Counted from the stretch's first letter, positions 36,412 through 46,822 are shown. The stretch is DNA of 64,000 nucleotides from Bacillota bacterium (GCA_023424965.1 JAFADI010000095.1:1-64000); one strand, 5' to 3'. Program-made: numbers and translations. The notes: generated from the sequence alone by a model not told the origin.

Positions 36412-37521
36412 TTGAAGGATGTCCATTACCTGAGGATTGACCTGCAGCTTTTTGCAGAGGGCGATAAAACCGAAAAGGCTACCCCTAAAAAAAGGCAGGA
36501 TGCAAGAAAAAAGGGGCAGGTGCTGCAGAGCAGGGAAATCACATCCGCTCTGGTGCTGATATTTATATTCATAGGGTTGAGGATTTTCGGACAGAACATT
36601 TATACGGAAATCTCCAGTCTGATGAAAAGAATATTTGAGGAGTACAGCCGCATTGAAGACCTGTATTCCATCAATGTATTGTCCAGGCTGTTTTATGACG
36701 TACTGACGGCATTGCTCAAGTCCGTGGCTCCCATATTTGCCATCGCGGTAATCACCGGGCTTATCGGAAGCTACGCCCAGGTGGGCTTCCTGTTTACCGT
36801 GGAACCCCTGGGGATGAAATTTAACAGGATAAATCCACTAAGCGGGCTGAAGAGAATTTTTTCCTTAAGGGCCGTTGTGGACCTGATGAAGTCCATTTTA
36901 AAGGTTGCAATCATAGGCTATGTGGCTTATGCCTATTTAAGGGGCGAAGTCAACAACGTTTTAAGCCTTATGGACATGGATGTGATGGGAGCCGCCATTT
37001 ATATAGGCGTTACCGCCCTGAACGTGGCCATAAGAATATGCGTGGCGCTTGTCATTCTTGGCGTGCTGGATTATTTCTACCAGTGGTGGGAATATGAAAA
37101 GAACCTGAAGATGTCCAAGCAGGAGGTCAAGGAAGAATACAAGCAGATGGAAGGAAACCCTGAAATCAAATCGAAGATCAGGCAGAAACAGCGCCAGATC
37201 TCCATGCGGAGGATGCTGCATGATGTACCCAAGGCGGATGTGGTAATTACCAACCCTACGCACTTTGCAGTTGCAATAAAGTATGATACGGGTAATTCCC
37301 CGGCGCCTGTGGTTGTGGCAAAAGGGCAGGACTTCATCGCCATAAGGATAAAGGATGTTGCCAGGGAGAACAAGGTTGAAATCGTGGAGAACAAGCCGCT
37401 GGCACGTACTCTTTATGACACGGTGGATATCGGAGAGGCCATACCGCCGGAGCTCTACCAGGCGGTGGCGGAGGTTCTGGCCTTCGTATACAGCCTGAAA
37501 GGCAAGGGCAGGACAGGATAA
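36412..37521 (+). CDS. flhB: Flagellar export switch protein FlhB
   Basis: Controls substrate specificity of export and cleaves itself. It has 369 residues: DLQLFAEGDKTEKATPKKRQDARKKGQV at the start (seen as GDKTEKATPKKR), four membrane segments, and the autocleavage motif Asn281-Pro-Thr-His284. It is an intact, not truncated, form. The start is TTG at 36412 after GGGTGATT. Confidence 0.96.
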   Translation: MKDVHYLRIDLQLFAEGDKTEKATPKKRQDARKKGQVLQSREITSALVLIFIFIGLRIFGQNIYTEISSLMKRIFEEYSRIEDLYSINVLSRLFYDVLTALLKSVAPIFAIAVITGLIGSYAQVGFLFTVEPLGMKFNRINPLSGLKRIFSLRAVVDLMKSILKVAIIGYVAYAYLRGEVNNVLSLMDMDVMGAAIYIGVTALNVAIRICVALVILGVLDYFYQWWEYEKNLKMSKQEVKEEYKQMEGNPEIKSKIRQKQRQISMRRMLHDVPKADVVITNPTHFAVAIKYDTGNSPAPVVVAKGQDFIAIRIKDVARENKVEIVENKPLARTLYDTVDIGEAIPPELYQAVAEVLAFVYSLKGKGRTG

Positions 37522-37582
37522 AACCCTTAGAAATGAAAAAGAGATTAAAAAATAAGAAATTTTGAGAAAGGAGGGCTTAGGA

Positions 37583-39610
37583 ATGCCGAAACTTGGAGAT
37601 ATCCTTGTAGCAGTCATCATCGTTGCAATTGTGCTTATCATCATACTTCCCATACCCAGTGTGGTTCTTGACATTCTGCTGGCCCTCAACATATCCCTGT
37701 CGGTCATTTTACTGCTGAACGCCATCTATGCAAAAACGGCGCTGGAGCTTTCCATTTTTCCGTCGCTGCTTTTGATTACAACCCTGTACCGATTGTCTCT
37801 CAACATTACCGCTGCAAAGCTGATCCTCACAAACGGAGAGGCGGGAGAGGTTATCGCGGGCTTCGGCTCCTTCATCGCGGGGGGAAACCTGGTGGTTGGC
37901 ATTATCGTCTTCCTCATTATCATGATTGTGCAGTTTCTTGTCATAACCAAGGGCTCCGAAAGGGTGTCGGAAGTTGCTGCAAGATTTACGCTGGACGCCA
38001 TGCCGGGAAAACAGATGGCCATTGACGCCGACCTCAATGCGGGGCTCATCAATGAGCTTGAAGCCAAGGAAAGAAGGCGGACCATTCAACGGGAAGCGGA
38101 CTTTTACGGGGCCATGGACGGAGCCAGTAAGTTTGTCAAGGGTGACGCCATTGCGGGCATTATCATAACCATTGTAAATATCATCGGAGGCTTGATCATT
38201 GGAATTGTCATGCGGGGAGAGGAGCTTAGCGAGGCCTTTTCCAACTATACCATCCTCACCATCGGTGACGGCCTTGTCAGTCAGATACCGGCGCTGTTGA
38301 TTTCGACAGCCACAGGCATCATTGTCACGAAAGCCGCTTCCGATTCCAATCTGAGCCAGGACCTGGTAAAACAGATTTTTCAGAACCCCAGGGTGCTTTT
38401 CATTGCATCGGGGCTGTGCGTAATTCTGGGGCTGTTCCTGGATCCCATCCCGTTTTTTGTGCTGGCGGTCCTGCTGAGCTTTATCGCGTATACTCTCCTC
38501 AAGCAGCAGAAAGAGGTTCAAAAGCAGGAGGAGGTCCAGGTACAGGAAAGTGAAGTGGAGGAGATCCGGAAGCCGGAAAATGTGGTTACACTCCTTCAGG
38601 TGGATCCCATTGAGCTTGAATTCGGCTATGGCATCATTCCCCTTGCCGATGTGAACCAGGGAGGGGACCTGCTGGACAGGGTTGTCATGATAAGAAGGCA
38701 GCTGGCCCTGGAGCTTGGAATGATTGTACCGATCATCCGGCTTAGAGATAATATACAGTTGAATCCCAATGAATATGTGATTAAAATTAAAGGTGTGGAT
38801 ATTTCCAAAGGCGAGCTGATGTTCGACCACTTCCTGGCCATGAATTCAGGGATGGAGGATGAGGAATTGGACGGTATCAAGACAGTGGAACCGGCCTTCG
38901 GGCTTCCTGCCATCTGGATCAATGAAAGCCAGAGGGACAGGGCGGAAATGCTGGGCTATACTGTGGTTGATCCTCCGTCCATCATTGCCACCCACCTGAC
39001 GGAGGTTATCAAGAAACATGCACACGAGCTCACCGGAAGACAGGAAGTTCAGACCCTCATCGATAACGTGAAGCAAAGCTATCCTGCCATTGTGGATGAG
39101 CTTGTTCCCAAAGTGATGACTATTGGTGAAATTCAAAAAGTCCTTGCAAACCTTCTGAAAGAGGGAGTGTCCATCAGGGATATGGTAACGGTTCTGGAAA
39201 CGCTGGCGGATTATGCGCCGGCCACCCACGACCCGGACATGCTGACGGAATATGTAAGGCAGGCCCTGGGCAGAGCCATTACAAGGAAGTTCCTGGCGGA
39301 AAGCAAGTCAAGCGTAATAACCCTGGATCCCAAGCTGGAGCAGGTGATCATGGATTCACTGCAGAGGACGGAGCATGGCTCCTATTTGTCCCTGGAGCCG
39401 GAGCTGACAAACAGAATATTGAACAACCTGTCAAAACAGTTGCAGAGGCTTTTGCAGCTGGGCCAGCAGCCTATCGTCCTGGCTTCGCCGGTGGTGAGAA
39501 TCTATTTTAAGCGGCTTACGGAACAGAGTGTTCCAGGGCTGGTGGTGCTTTCCTACAATGAATTGGACCCCAATATAGAAATCCAATCGGTGGGAATGGT
39601 ATCGGTATAG
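37583..39610 (+). CDS. flhA: Flagellar export protein FlhA
   Basis: Nonameric ring and proton-coupled part of the export apparatus, 675 residues. About eight membrane segments in the first 300 residues hold the FHIPEP-type loop (RFTLDAMPGKQMAIDADLNAG), then a large cytoplasmic domain. The ATG at 37583 follows AAAGGAGGG by 7 to 8 bases; an earlier in-frame start at 37562 lacks a ribosome site. Confidence 0.97.
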   Translation: MPKLGDILVAVIIVAIVLIIILPIPSVVLDILLALNISLSVILLLNAIYAKTALELSIFPSLLLITTLYRLSLNITAAKLILTNGEAGEVIAGFGSFIAGGNLVVGIIVFLIIMIVQFLVITKGSERVSEVAARFTLDAMPGKQMAIDADLNAGLINELEAKERRRTIQREADFYGAMDGASKFVKGDAIAGIIITIVNIIGGLIIGIVMRGEELSEAFSNYTILTIGDGLVSQIPALLISTATGIIVTKAASDSNLSQDLVKQIFQNPRVLFIASGLCVILGLFLDPIPFFVLAVLLSFIAYTLLKQQKEVQKQEEVQVQESEVEEIRKPENVVTLLQVDPIELEFGYGIIPLADVNQGGDLLDRVVMIRRQLALELGMIVPIIRLRDNIQLNPNEYVIKIKGVDISKGELMFDHFLAMNSGMEDEELDGIKTVEPAFGLPAIWINESQRDRAEMLGYTVVDPPSIIATHLTEVIKKHAHELTGRQEVQTLIDNVKQSYPAIVDELVPKVMTIGEIQKVLANLLKEGVSIRDMVTVLETLADYAPATHDPDMLTEYVRQALGRAITRKFLAESKSSVITLDPKLEQVIMDSLQRTEHGSYLSLEPELTNRILNNLSKQLQRLLQLGQQPIVLASPVVRIYFKRLTEQSVPGLVVLSYNELDPNIEIQSVGMVSV

Positions 39611-39684
39611 CGGGCGGCAGTGGGATGGATGAAAAAATAGTAAAAAATAGATGCTGATGTAAAATAATCATATGGGTGATAGAA

Positions 39685-40866
39685 ATGAAAATCAGGCGGT
39701 ACCTGGGAAGTAATACCCAGGAGGCTATTTTAAAAGTAAAAATGGATTTGGGCAACGACGCGGTGATATTAAATACGCGGAAAGTCCGACAAAAGGGCTT
39801 CTTTAAACTCTTTGCGAAGCCCATGGTGGAAGTGCTGGCTGCCGTGGATGAGGAATATGGTGCGAAAAAAGAGCAGCCAAGACAGGAAACCAGGGTCCAG
39901 ACCCTGCCCAGAGAAGCCATGGCAGTGAAGAACGAGGAAAAGGACCAGAAAATATCGGATCTGGAGAACAAGGTAAACGGCATGGAAACCATGCTGAAAA
40001 AAATCTACGAGCAGGTGCAGCCCGACCGTCAAAAAACGGCACAGGCGCCTGCGGACACCGGAGAAAAGCAGGAATCCTACCCGAAGGTGCTCCAGCTTTT
40101 TTACAACAACCTGGTGAAAAATGAAGTGGAGCCGGAGACTGCGAAAAAAATAATGGATACCGTTTCCGCCCGCCTGGGAGAAGGGGCCAGTGTCAACGAA
40201 ACCGCATCGGTTTTGTACAATGTCATTTCAGGGATTCTTGGCAAGCCTGAAACCCTCAAGCTGCGGGAGGACGGCAGGCCTACGGTGGTTATGCTGGTTG
40301 GCCCGACGGGTGTGGGAAAGACCACTACTCTGGCTAAAATAGCCGCCAACTATGCATTGAACCACAAGAAAAAGGTGGGTCTTATCACTGCGGATACATA
40401 CAGGATTGCGGCGGTGGAGCAGCTAAAGACCTATGCCGAGATTCTGGGCATGCCGGTTTCCGTCATCTATTCTCCGGGAGAACTGGGGGAAGCGGTGGAG
40501 CTCCATTCCGACAAGGATATCATTTTGGTCGACACGGCGGGAAGAAGCCACAAAAACAAGGCCCAGTTTGAGGAATTAAAAACCATCATTCAGGCTGCCA
40601 ATGCCGACGACATTTATTTACTGATGAGTGCCATCACAAGTGTCCGCAACTGCAGGGAGATATTGGGCAGCTACAATTTCCTGAAGGATTACAAACTTAT
40701 CTTCACCAAGCTGGATGAAACTCCTATAAGCGGAATCATCCTCAATGCCAGATACATGACAAACAAGAGTTTATCTTATATCACTACCGGACAGAGCGTA
40801 CCCGACGATATAGAAATAGCAAATATAGATAAGATTACAAAAAATTTATTGGGGAGTATAGTGTAG
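39685..40866 (+). CDS. flhF: Signal-recognition-particle-type GTPase FlhF
   Basis: GTPase that fixes flagellar position and number. It has 393 residues: a basic N-terminal B domain starting MKIRRYLGSNTQEAI, a charged linker, then the N and G domains with GPTGVGKTTTLAKIAANYA, DTYRIAAVEQLKTYAEI and DTAGRS. The ATG at 39685 is preceded by GGGTGAT. flhG starts 1 base after its stop. Confidence 0.95.
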   Translation: MKIRRYLGSNTQEAILKVKMDLGNDAVILNTRKVRQKGFFKLFAKPMVEVLAAVDEEYGAKKEQPRQETRVQTLPREAMAVKNEEKDQKISDLENKVNGMETMLKKIYEQVQPDRQKTAQAPADTGEKQESYPKVLQLFYNNLVKNEVEPETAKKIMDTVSARLGEGASVNETASVLYNVISGILGKPETLKLREDGRPTVVMLVGPTGVGKTTTLAKIAANYALNHKKKVGLITADTYRIAAVEQLKTYAEILGMPVSVIYSPGELGEAVELHSDKDIILVDTAGRSHKNKAQFEELKTIIQAANADDIYLLMSAITSVRNCREILGSYNFLKDYKLIFTKLDETPISGIILNARYMTNKSLSYITTGQSVPDDIEIANIDKITKNLLGSIV

Positions 40867-40867
40867 C

Positions 40868-41779
40868 ATGATGGACCAGGCTGATAGACTAAGACAGATG
40901 ATTGACAGTCTTAAACTGAAGCAGGCAGCCGCCCAGTCGAACTTGCTAGGTAACGTAAAAAAGAAGACGGCAAAGGTTATCACCGTTACCAGTGGCAAGG
41001 GGGGAGTGGGTAAAACCAATATAACGATCAACCTTGCTCTGGCCCTGAGCGATCAGGGATTAAGGGTGGTCATACTGGATGCTGATTTTGGGCTTGCCAA
41101 TATTGATGTGCTGTTTGGGATTGTTCCCCAGTACACCCTTGTGGACGTGATCCATAACAGGAAAAACATATTGGAAGTGCTGGCTGACGGACCGAAAAAT
41201 ATCAAATTCATTTCCGGGGGCTCGGGGGTGGAAGAACTTGTAAAGCTTGACAAGACCCAGATTAAAAGATTTGTAGACAATATTGCCCTCCTGGACCGGC
41301 TCTCCGACGTGATTATTATCGACACCGGGGCGGGACTTTCCGACAATGTCATGAGTTTTGTCATGGCGGCGGATGAGGTGCTACTGGTTACTACGCCTGA
41401 ACCCACCGCCATCACCGATGCCTATGCGCTGATAAAAATGATCTCCCACAGGGATAAGGAGAAAATCATAAGGGTGGTCGTCAACAGGGCTGAGAATCTG
41501 AATGAGGCCAATGACATATTAAATAAGCTTTCCATCGTCGCAGACAAGTTTTTGGGATTGAAACTGTGTCCGTTGGGATATATACTGCAGGACGATACGG
41601 TGATCAAGGCGGTCAAGATGCAGCAGCCTTTCTCCCTCAGCTTCCCGAAAAGCCAGGCCACCAGGCTCATCCGGGACATCTCCCGCAAGCTGGTGGATAA
41701 GGAGAATGGGGGCCAGGAAAATACAAACACGGGAATCAAAAGTTTTGTGAACAGATTGGTAAACTTTTTGGGTTCTTAA
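40868..41779 (+). CDS. flhG: MinD-type ATPase FlhG (YlxH)
   Basis: Partner of FlhF that limits flagellar number and helps C-ring assembly. It has 303 residues. The N-terminal peptide MMDQADRLRQMIDS resembles the FlhF-activating DQAxxLR motif. It is followed by the deviant Walker A SGKGGVGKTN, DADFGLANIDVLFG and DTGAGLSDNVMSF. A 95-bp palindromic repeat begins 2 bases after its stop. Confidence 0.95.
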   Translation: MMDQADRLRQMIDSLKLKQAAAQSNLLGNVKKKTAKVITVTSGKGGVGKTNITINLALALSDQGLRVVILDADFGLANIDVLFGIVPQYTLVDVIHNRKNILEVLADGPKNIKFISGGSGVEELVKLDKTQIKRFVDNIALLDRLSDVIIIDTGAGLSDNVMSFVMAADEVLLVTTPEPTAITDAYALIKMISHRDKEKIIRVVVNRAENLNEANDILNKLSIVADKFLGLKLCPLGYILQDDTVIKAVKMQQPFSLSFPKSQATRLIRDISRKLVDKENGGQENTNTGIKSFVNRLVNFLGS

Positions 41780-41780
41780 A

Positions 41781-41878
41781 GGGACTTAAAATATTACTTC
41801 CGGTTTTGTGCGGGGCCTGCGTGGAATCTACGCAGGGTGTAGCACAATGATAACGGAAGTTATATTTTAACTGTTCCC
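41781..41878. repeat. Palindromic dispersed element, copy 1
   Basis: Nested stem-loop. The outer arms (41786-41802 with 41854-41870) pair over 17 bases with one mismatch. They extend outward by GGGAC/GTTCCC. A second stem TTGTGC/GCACAA follows, and the centre is a 7-bp hairpin (41816-41822 with 41830-41836). Copy 2 at 51887-51981 agrees at 72 of the 83 core positions. Confidence 0.75.
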
Positions 41879-41902
41879 AGGGGACTTAGTTTTGGAGGTT
41901 GC

Positions 41903-42586
41903 ATGATATATACGGATTTACAGATCGGAACCAAGCTGGAGCTTGAGGTATTCAACATCATGGGGGAAAGGGTAAAACGGCAACTTATAAGCCAGTTGGA
42001 GTGGACGGAGGAAGACAATGTGGCGTTTATGGCCGCGCCCATCCATGAGGGAGTGATTTTCCCCGTGAGAATCGGGGCGGCGATGAATGTGTATTGCCTT
42101 CACAACGGAGATCTGTACAAATTCAGGGCGAAAGTGATGAACCGTGGGGTCAAGGACAATATTGCCCTTTTGAAAACTGAAATCACGGGGGAATTTGAGA
42201 AAATACAGAGGCGCCAGTTTTTCAGGTTCGAATGCTCCACCGCCATTAAATACCGGCCGGAAACGGCAGAGGAAGAAGAGAAAGCGAAAGAGCCCCCGCC
42301 CTTTATAAAAACCTACACCAGGGATCTGAGCGGCGGCGGCCTCTGCATGGTGACGGAAAACAGGCTGGAATTGGGCCAGGCCATTGAGTGCGAGCTTTCA
42401 TTGGATGAAGGCGCGAGCGTAAAATTCAAAGGGACCGTTGTCAGGTCGGACAGGATTGAACTGGACGAAAGAGACCGGTTTGAGGCTGGAATCCGGTTTG
42501 ACAAAATCGACAACAGGGACAGGGAAGCGGTAATCGCCTTTATATTCAGAGAACAAAGAAAACTAAGAAAAAAAGGATTGATTTAG
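41903..42586 (+). CDS. PilZ-domain flagellar brake protein (YcgR/YpfA type)
   Basis: Predicted cyclic di-GMP effector that slows the motor. It has 227 residues: an N-terminal YcgR beta domain (about 1 to 95), then a PilZ domain with the RxxxR motif (RRQFFR) and the DLSGGG loop (standard D/NxSxxG). Both binding motifs are intact. TTGGAGG lies before the ATG. It lies between the export/FlhFG genes and cheB; the GGDEF enzyme at 3775 could supply its ligand. Confidence 0.92.
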   Translation: MIYTDLQIGTKLELEVFNIMGERVKRQLISQLEWTEEDNVAFMAAPIHEGVIFPVRIGAAMNVYCLHNGDLYKFRAKVMNRGVKDNIALLKTEITGEFEKIQRRQFFRFECSTAIKYRPETAEEEEKAKEPPPFIKTYTRDLSGGGLCMVTENRLELGQAIECELSLDEGASVKFKGTVVRSDRIELDERDRFEAGIRFDKIDNRDREAVIAFIFREQRKLRKKGLI

Positions 42587-42590
42587 GGCC

Positions 42591-43652
42591 ATGACAGGAA
42601 AAACAAAAGTATTAGTTGTAGACGATTCGGCATTTATGAGGAAGGTTATTTCCGACATCCTCAAAAGTGATGAAAATATTTTGGTTATGGACACGGCAAA
42701 GAACGGTGTTGAGGCCATTGAAAAGGTCAAGGCCTTAAAGCCCGATGTGGTCACGCTGGATGTGGAAATGCCCGAAATGGACGGCTTGACCTGCTTGAAG
42801 GAGCTGATGAGGCAGCAGTACATCCCGGTGATCATGCTCAGCAGCCTTACCCAGGAGGGGGCCGATGCTACCATCAGGGCCCTGGAGTATGGAGCCATCG
42901 ATTTCATCACCAAACCCACAAATATATTCAATATCGCAGGTGACGAAAAGAAACGGGAACTGATCGAAAAAGTTAAAATAGCCAAAAATTCGACAAAAAT
43001 AAAGAAGTATATATCAATAAATGATATACAGGTTAAGCCAAAACGTGATATAGTAAAAAGTAGCAATATAAAATATTTTGTCGCAATCGGCACCTCAACA
43101 GGTGGACCAAAGGCGCTTCAGGATGTAATACCATTGATACCGGGCGATGTCCCGGCGGCCTTCCTTGTGGTACAGCACATGCCTCCGGGGTTTACAAAAT
43201 CTCTTGCAGAAAGACTGAATTCCATGAGCGAGGTTACCGTAAAAGAGGCCGAGGATGGGGAGACGGTACAGGCAGGTTATGTTTATATAGCTCCCGGAGA
43301 CTATCATATGCTGGTAGAAAAATCGGGACAAAACAATTTGAAAATAAAGCTGACCCAGGACCCTCCGGTAGGAGGACACAGGCCTGCCGTCAATCCGATG
43401 ATGGAATCCCTTTCAAAGACCAATTACTCCAACCTGATCGGAGTAATCATGACGGGCATGGGAGGAGACGGAAGCGAAGGAATCAAGAAGCTCAAAAATG
43501 TAAATAAAGGCTTCATCATCGCCCAGGATGAAAAGTCCTGCGTAGTATACGGAATGCCTAAGGTAGCAGTTCAAACGGGCTCGGTGGATGCTGTTGTACC
43601 GCTGAAAGATATAACGAAGGAAATAATGAAGATAATAGGGGGGCAAAAATAA
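42591..43652 (+). CDS. cheB: Chemotaxis protein-glutamate methylesterase CheB
   Basis: Removes methyl groups from chemoreceptors. It has 353 residues: a receiver domain with Asp57, then a methylesterase domain with GTSTGG (catalytic serine), QHMPPGFT (histidine) and TGMGGDG (aspartate). Its TAA overlaps the ATG of cheA by 1 base. Confidence 0.97.
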   Translation: MTGKTKVLVVDDSAFMRKVISDILKSDENILVMDTAKNGVEAIEKVKALKPDVVTLDVEMPEMDGLTCLKELMRQQYIPVIMLSSLTQEGADATIRALEYGAIDFITKPTNIFNIAGDEKKRELIEKVKIAKNSTKIKKYISINDIQVKPKRDIVKSSNIKYFVAIGTSTGGPKALQDVIPLIPGDVPAAFLVVQHMPPGFTKSLAERLNSMSEVTVKEAEDGETVQAGYVYIAPGDYHMLVEKSGQNNLKIKLTQDPPVGGHRPAVNPMMESLSKTNYSNLIGVIMTGMGGDGSEGIKKLKNVNKGFIIAQDEKSCVVYGMPKVAVQTGSVDAVVPLKDITKEIMKIIGGQK

Positions 43653-45712
43653 TGGACATGAATCAATATCTCGAAATATTCATTGAGGAGTCGAAGGAGC
43701 ACCTTCAAGGGTTAAACCAGTCGCTGCTGCAGTTGGAGAAAAATCCCGACGATATATCGGTTGTAAATGAAATATTCAGGGTTGCCCATACCTTAAAAGG
43801 TATGTCGGGAACCATGGGCTACAACAAAATGGCGAAACTGACCCATGACATGGAGGATGTGCTGCACGCCCTCAGAAATAATGAGATACAGGTGACAACC
43901 TCAATGGTTGACATCCTGTTTAAATGCCTGGATGCCCTGGAGAATTATCTGAACAACATCATCAATACCAGCAGTGAAGGCGGCAACGAATATAAGGAAC
44001 TCATACAGCAGTTGAACAACATAAAGGACAACAAAGGCACGGCAGTAGAGGCAGAGCCTCAAAAAGCTCCTCCGGCGGCTGAAGCCGCACCTGCCGTCCG
44101 GTCCGGAAATGTCAGGGAACTGGTTGTCAACCAGTATGAGCAGAATATTATAAATAAGGCGAAGGAGCAGGGGATGAACGCCCTGCAGATAACACTGGTG
44201 CTGAACAGGGGCTGTGTACTGAAATCCGCCAGAGCTTTCATCGTTTTCCAGACACTGGAGAAGCATGGGGAGATCATCAAATCGGAACCTGCGGTACAGG
44301 ATATTGAAGATGAAAAGTTTGATTATGAATTTACCGTCGTTGTCATCAGCAGCGAAGGCAAAGGAGTTTTCGACAAGGAGCTCAATTCCATCGCTGAAGT
44401 GGACGAAGTCATTATCAGCGAACTGGAGGCCAGGGCCATTGACGGACCTTCCCTGGAGGCTTTGAAGGCCGAAATGGAAATCGCCCGTGCAGAAGACAAG
44501 AAAGAACCGGCGGAGGAAAAGGAAGAGACCGAGCAGGCAGCAGCTTCCCCGTCAAAGAAACAGAAAACAGGAAAGACGGTGAGGGTGGATATCGACCGGC
44601 TGGATGTACTGATGAACCTGGTCAGTGAGCTTATCATCATCAAGACCAGGCTTGAGGGGCTGGAGTCGGTGGACAAGTCCCAAATGTACAATGAGGCCGT
44701 GGAATATCTCGAAAGAATAACCACCAACCTGCACGACGCGGTGATGAAGGTCAGGATGGTGCCTGTAGAAACCGTATTCAACCGCTTTCCCAGGATGATC
44801 CGGGATATATCCAGGGAGCTTGGAAAAGAAATCGTACTGACAATGTCCGGAGAGGAAACAGAGCTTGACAGAACCGTCATCGACGAAATCGGGGACCCTT
44901 TGATCCATCTTTTGAGGAATTCCGCCGACCATGGCCTGGAGACCCTGGAGAAACGGCGCAAGCTGGGCAAGCCCGACGAAGGAAACATTTATCTGAGGGC
45001 ATACCAGGACGGCAACAATGTGGTCATTGAAGTAGAGGATGACGGTGCGGGGATCAATACCGAAGCGGTTAAGAAAAAGGCCATCGAACGGGGACTTATC
45101 AATAAGGAGATATCCAATTCCATCTCCCAGAAGGAGATCGTTGAATTTCTTTTCAAGCCCAGCTTCAGCACTGCGGACAAAATAACCGACCTGTCGGGAC
45201 GCGGTGTGGGGCTGGATGTGGTAAAGACTAAAATAGAAGCTCTGGGAGGCCTCGTAGAGGTTGAAACCGAACAGGGGAAAGGCAGCAAGTTCATCATTCG
45301 ACTGCCGCTGACGCTTGCAATCATCCAGGCGCTGCTTGTACTCATCGGTGAAGAAAAATATGCCATCCCCCTTAACAGCATAAAAGAAATCATTAACATC
45401 GCACCGGATGAAATCAAGCTGGTCCAAAAGCAGGAGGTCATCCTTCTCAGAAACACGGTGGTACCTATCGTAAGACTGGGCAGGATTTTGGATGTGCAGC
45501 AGTCTGAAAAGCAGCAGAAACAGCTTACGGTAGTCATTGTCAAAAAGGGAGACAAGCTGTCCGGGTTTATGGTGGACAACCTGATCGGGCAGCAGGAAAT
45601 CGTAATAAAATCGCTGGGCAAGTTCCTGGCAGGAATCAAGTTTATTGCCGGAGCTACAATTCTTGGAGACGGAAATGTGGCACTGATTATTGATGTCAAT
45701 TCTCTCGCATAG
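43652..45712 (+). CDS. cheA: Chemotaxis histidine kinase CheA
   Basis: Receptor-coupled kinase that phosphorylates CheY and CheB. It has 686 residues: HPt domain with His46 (RVAHTLKGMSG), a P2 domain (about 150 to 260), a charged linker, a dimerisation domain (DIDRLDVLMNLVSELII-type, about 305 to 370), HATPase with LLRNSADHGLE and GRGVGLDVVK, and a C-terminal CheW-like domain. It is complete. Confidence 0.97.
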   Translation: MDMNQYLEIFIEESKEHLQGLNQSLLQLEKNPDDISVVNEIFRVAHTLKGMSGTMGYNKMAKLTHDMEDVLHALRNNEIQVTTSMVDILFKCLDALENYLNNIINTSSEGGNEYKELIQQLNNIKDNKGTAVEAEPQKAPPAAEAAPAVRSGNVRELVVNQYEQNIINKAKEQGMNALQITLVLNRGCVLKSARAFIVFQTLEKHGEIIKSEPAVQDIEDEKFDYEFTVVVISSEGKGVFDKELNSIAEVDEVIISELEARAIDGPSLEALKAEMEIARAEDKKEPAEEKEETEQAAASPSKKQKTGKTVRVDIDRLDVLMNLVSELIIIKTRLEGLESVDKSQMYNEAVEYLERITTNLHDAVMKVRMVPVETVFNRFPRMIRDISRELGKEIVLTMSGEETELDRTVIDEIGDPLIHLLRNSADHGLETLEKRRKLGKPDEGNIYLRAYQDGNNVVIEVEDDGAGINTEAVKKKAIERGLINKEISNSISQKEIVEFLFKPSFSTADKITDLSGRGVGLDVVKTKIEALGGLVEVETEQGKGSKFIIRLPLTLAIIQALLVLIGEEKYAIPLNSIKEIINIAPDEIKLVQKQEVILLRNTVVPIVRLGRILDVQQSEKQQKQLTVVIVKKGDKLSGFMVDNLIGQQEIVIKSLGKFLAGIKFIAGATILGDGNVALIIDVNSLA

Positions 45713-45730
45713 AAAGGAGCAGAGGGGAAG

Positions 45731-46186
45731 ATGGATGAGGTGTTGAAGATGGAAAACAGACAATATGTGGTATTCAAGCTTGGCAAGGAAGAGTACGGTA
45801 TCGATATTAAAAAGGTGACCACCATTGAGAAAATGATGCAAATCACAAGGGTCCCGAAAGCGCCGGAATTTGTAAAAGGGGTCATTAACCTGAGGGGAGA
45901 TATCATACCCATCATGGACCTCCGGTTGAAATTCGGGCTGGAAGAGATTGAAGAAACGGAAGATACAAGGATTACCATCGTGAAGATAGAGGACGTTTCC
46001 ATCGGTACCATCGTGGATGCGGTGGCTGAGGTTATAGAGCTTTCGGAGGATTGCGTGGAGAGCATTACAAACTTCAGTAACGATTTGTCCGTCGACTATA
46101 TTCTGGGAGTAGGAAAAATAAACGATAGAATTGTTACGCTTTTAAACCTTGAAAAGCTCTTGAAGGTTCAGAGCAGCGACGAATAA
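45731..46186 (+). CDS. cheW: Chemotaxis coupling protein CheW
   Basis: Links receptors to CheA. It has 151 residues, with QYVVFKLGKEEYGIDIKKV at the start and the conserved VKGVINLRGDIIPIMDLR. ATG 45731 is 9 to 10 bases after AAAGGAG; ATG 45749 is possible. Confidence 0.96.
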   Translation: MDEVLKMENRQYVVFKLGKEEYGIDIKKVTTIEKMMQITRVPKAPEFVKGVINLRGDIIPIMDLRLKFGLEEIEETEDTRITIVKIEDVSIGTIVDAVAEVIELSEDCVESITNFSNDLSVDYILGVGKINDRIVTLLNLEKLLKVQSSDE

Positions 46187-46201
46187 AGGAGGTTGGCCCC
46201 T

Positions 46202-46822
46202 ATGGCACTGAGCTTGAATGATTTGAACAATCTGCAGCTTGACGTTCTGCGTGAAATAGGCAATATAGGTGCGGGGAATGCCGCTACGGCTCTTGCCAAA
46301 ATGTTGAATAAAAAGATTGACATGGATGTGCCCAAGGTTAAAATCCTCGAATTCAAAGAGGTGAACGACATCCTCGGAGGTGCGGACAAACAGGTAATCG
46401 GCATATTGCTCAGCGTTACCGGAGATTTGACGGGAAATATCATGTTCATACTGGATTACAAAGCCGCAAGAGTGCTTGTCAATATTCTTATGGGCCTGCC
46501 TGCGGAAGAAGATTCGGAGTTCTCAGAGATGGAGCTCTCGGCCTTGAAAGAAATAGGCAACATATTGTCGGGCTCCTATCTTTCCGCTCTATCCACCCTC
46601 ACAAATTTAAGCATAATGCCTTCAATACCGGATATCGCCATTGATATGGCCGGGGCCATCCTCAGCGTTCCCGCCATCGAATTCGGCAAAGTAGGAGATA
46701 CGGTGCTGTATATAGAAACTGAATTTTCAGAAGGGAGTACCAAAGTCGTCGGGGACTTTTTCCTTGTACCTGATGTTGATTCGTATGATACTTTATTAAA
46801 GGCATTAGGAGTTATAAGCTAA
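46202..46822 (+). CDS. cheC: CheY-P phosphatase CheC
   Basis: Dephosphorylates CheY-P and forms a complex with CheD. It has 206 residues with two pseudo-symmetric active sites, LREIGNIGAGNAATAL and LKEIGNILSGSYLSAL, each with the Glu and Asn needed. The ATG at 46202 lies 9 bases after AAGGAGG. It overlaps cheD by 1 base. Confidence 0.95.
   Translation: MALSLNDLNNLQLDVLREIGNIGAGNAATALAKMLNKKIDMDVPKVKILEFKEVNDILGGADKQVIGILLSVTGDLTGNIMFILDYKAARVLVNILMGLPAEEDSEFSEMELSALKEIGNILSGSYLSALSTLTNLSIMPSIPDIAIDMAGAILSVPAIEFGKVGDTVLYIETEFSEGSTKVVGDFFLVPDVDSYDTLLKALGVIS

Noticed and set aside
41781..41888. GGGACTTA direct repeats as a target-site duplication of copy 1
   Set aside because: Copy 2 has no corresponding duplication, and the repeat falls partly inside the palindrome, so the claim is not supported.
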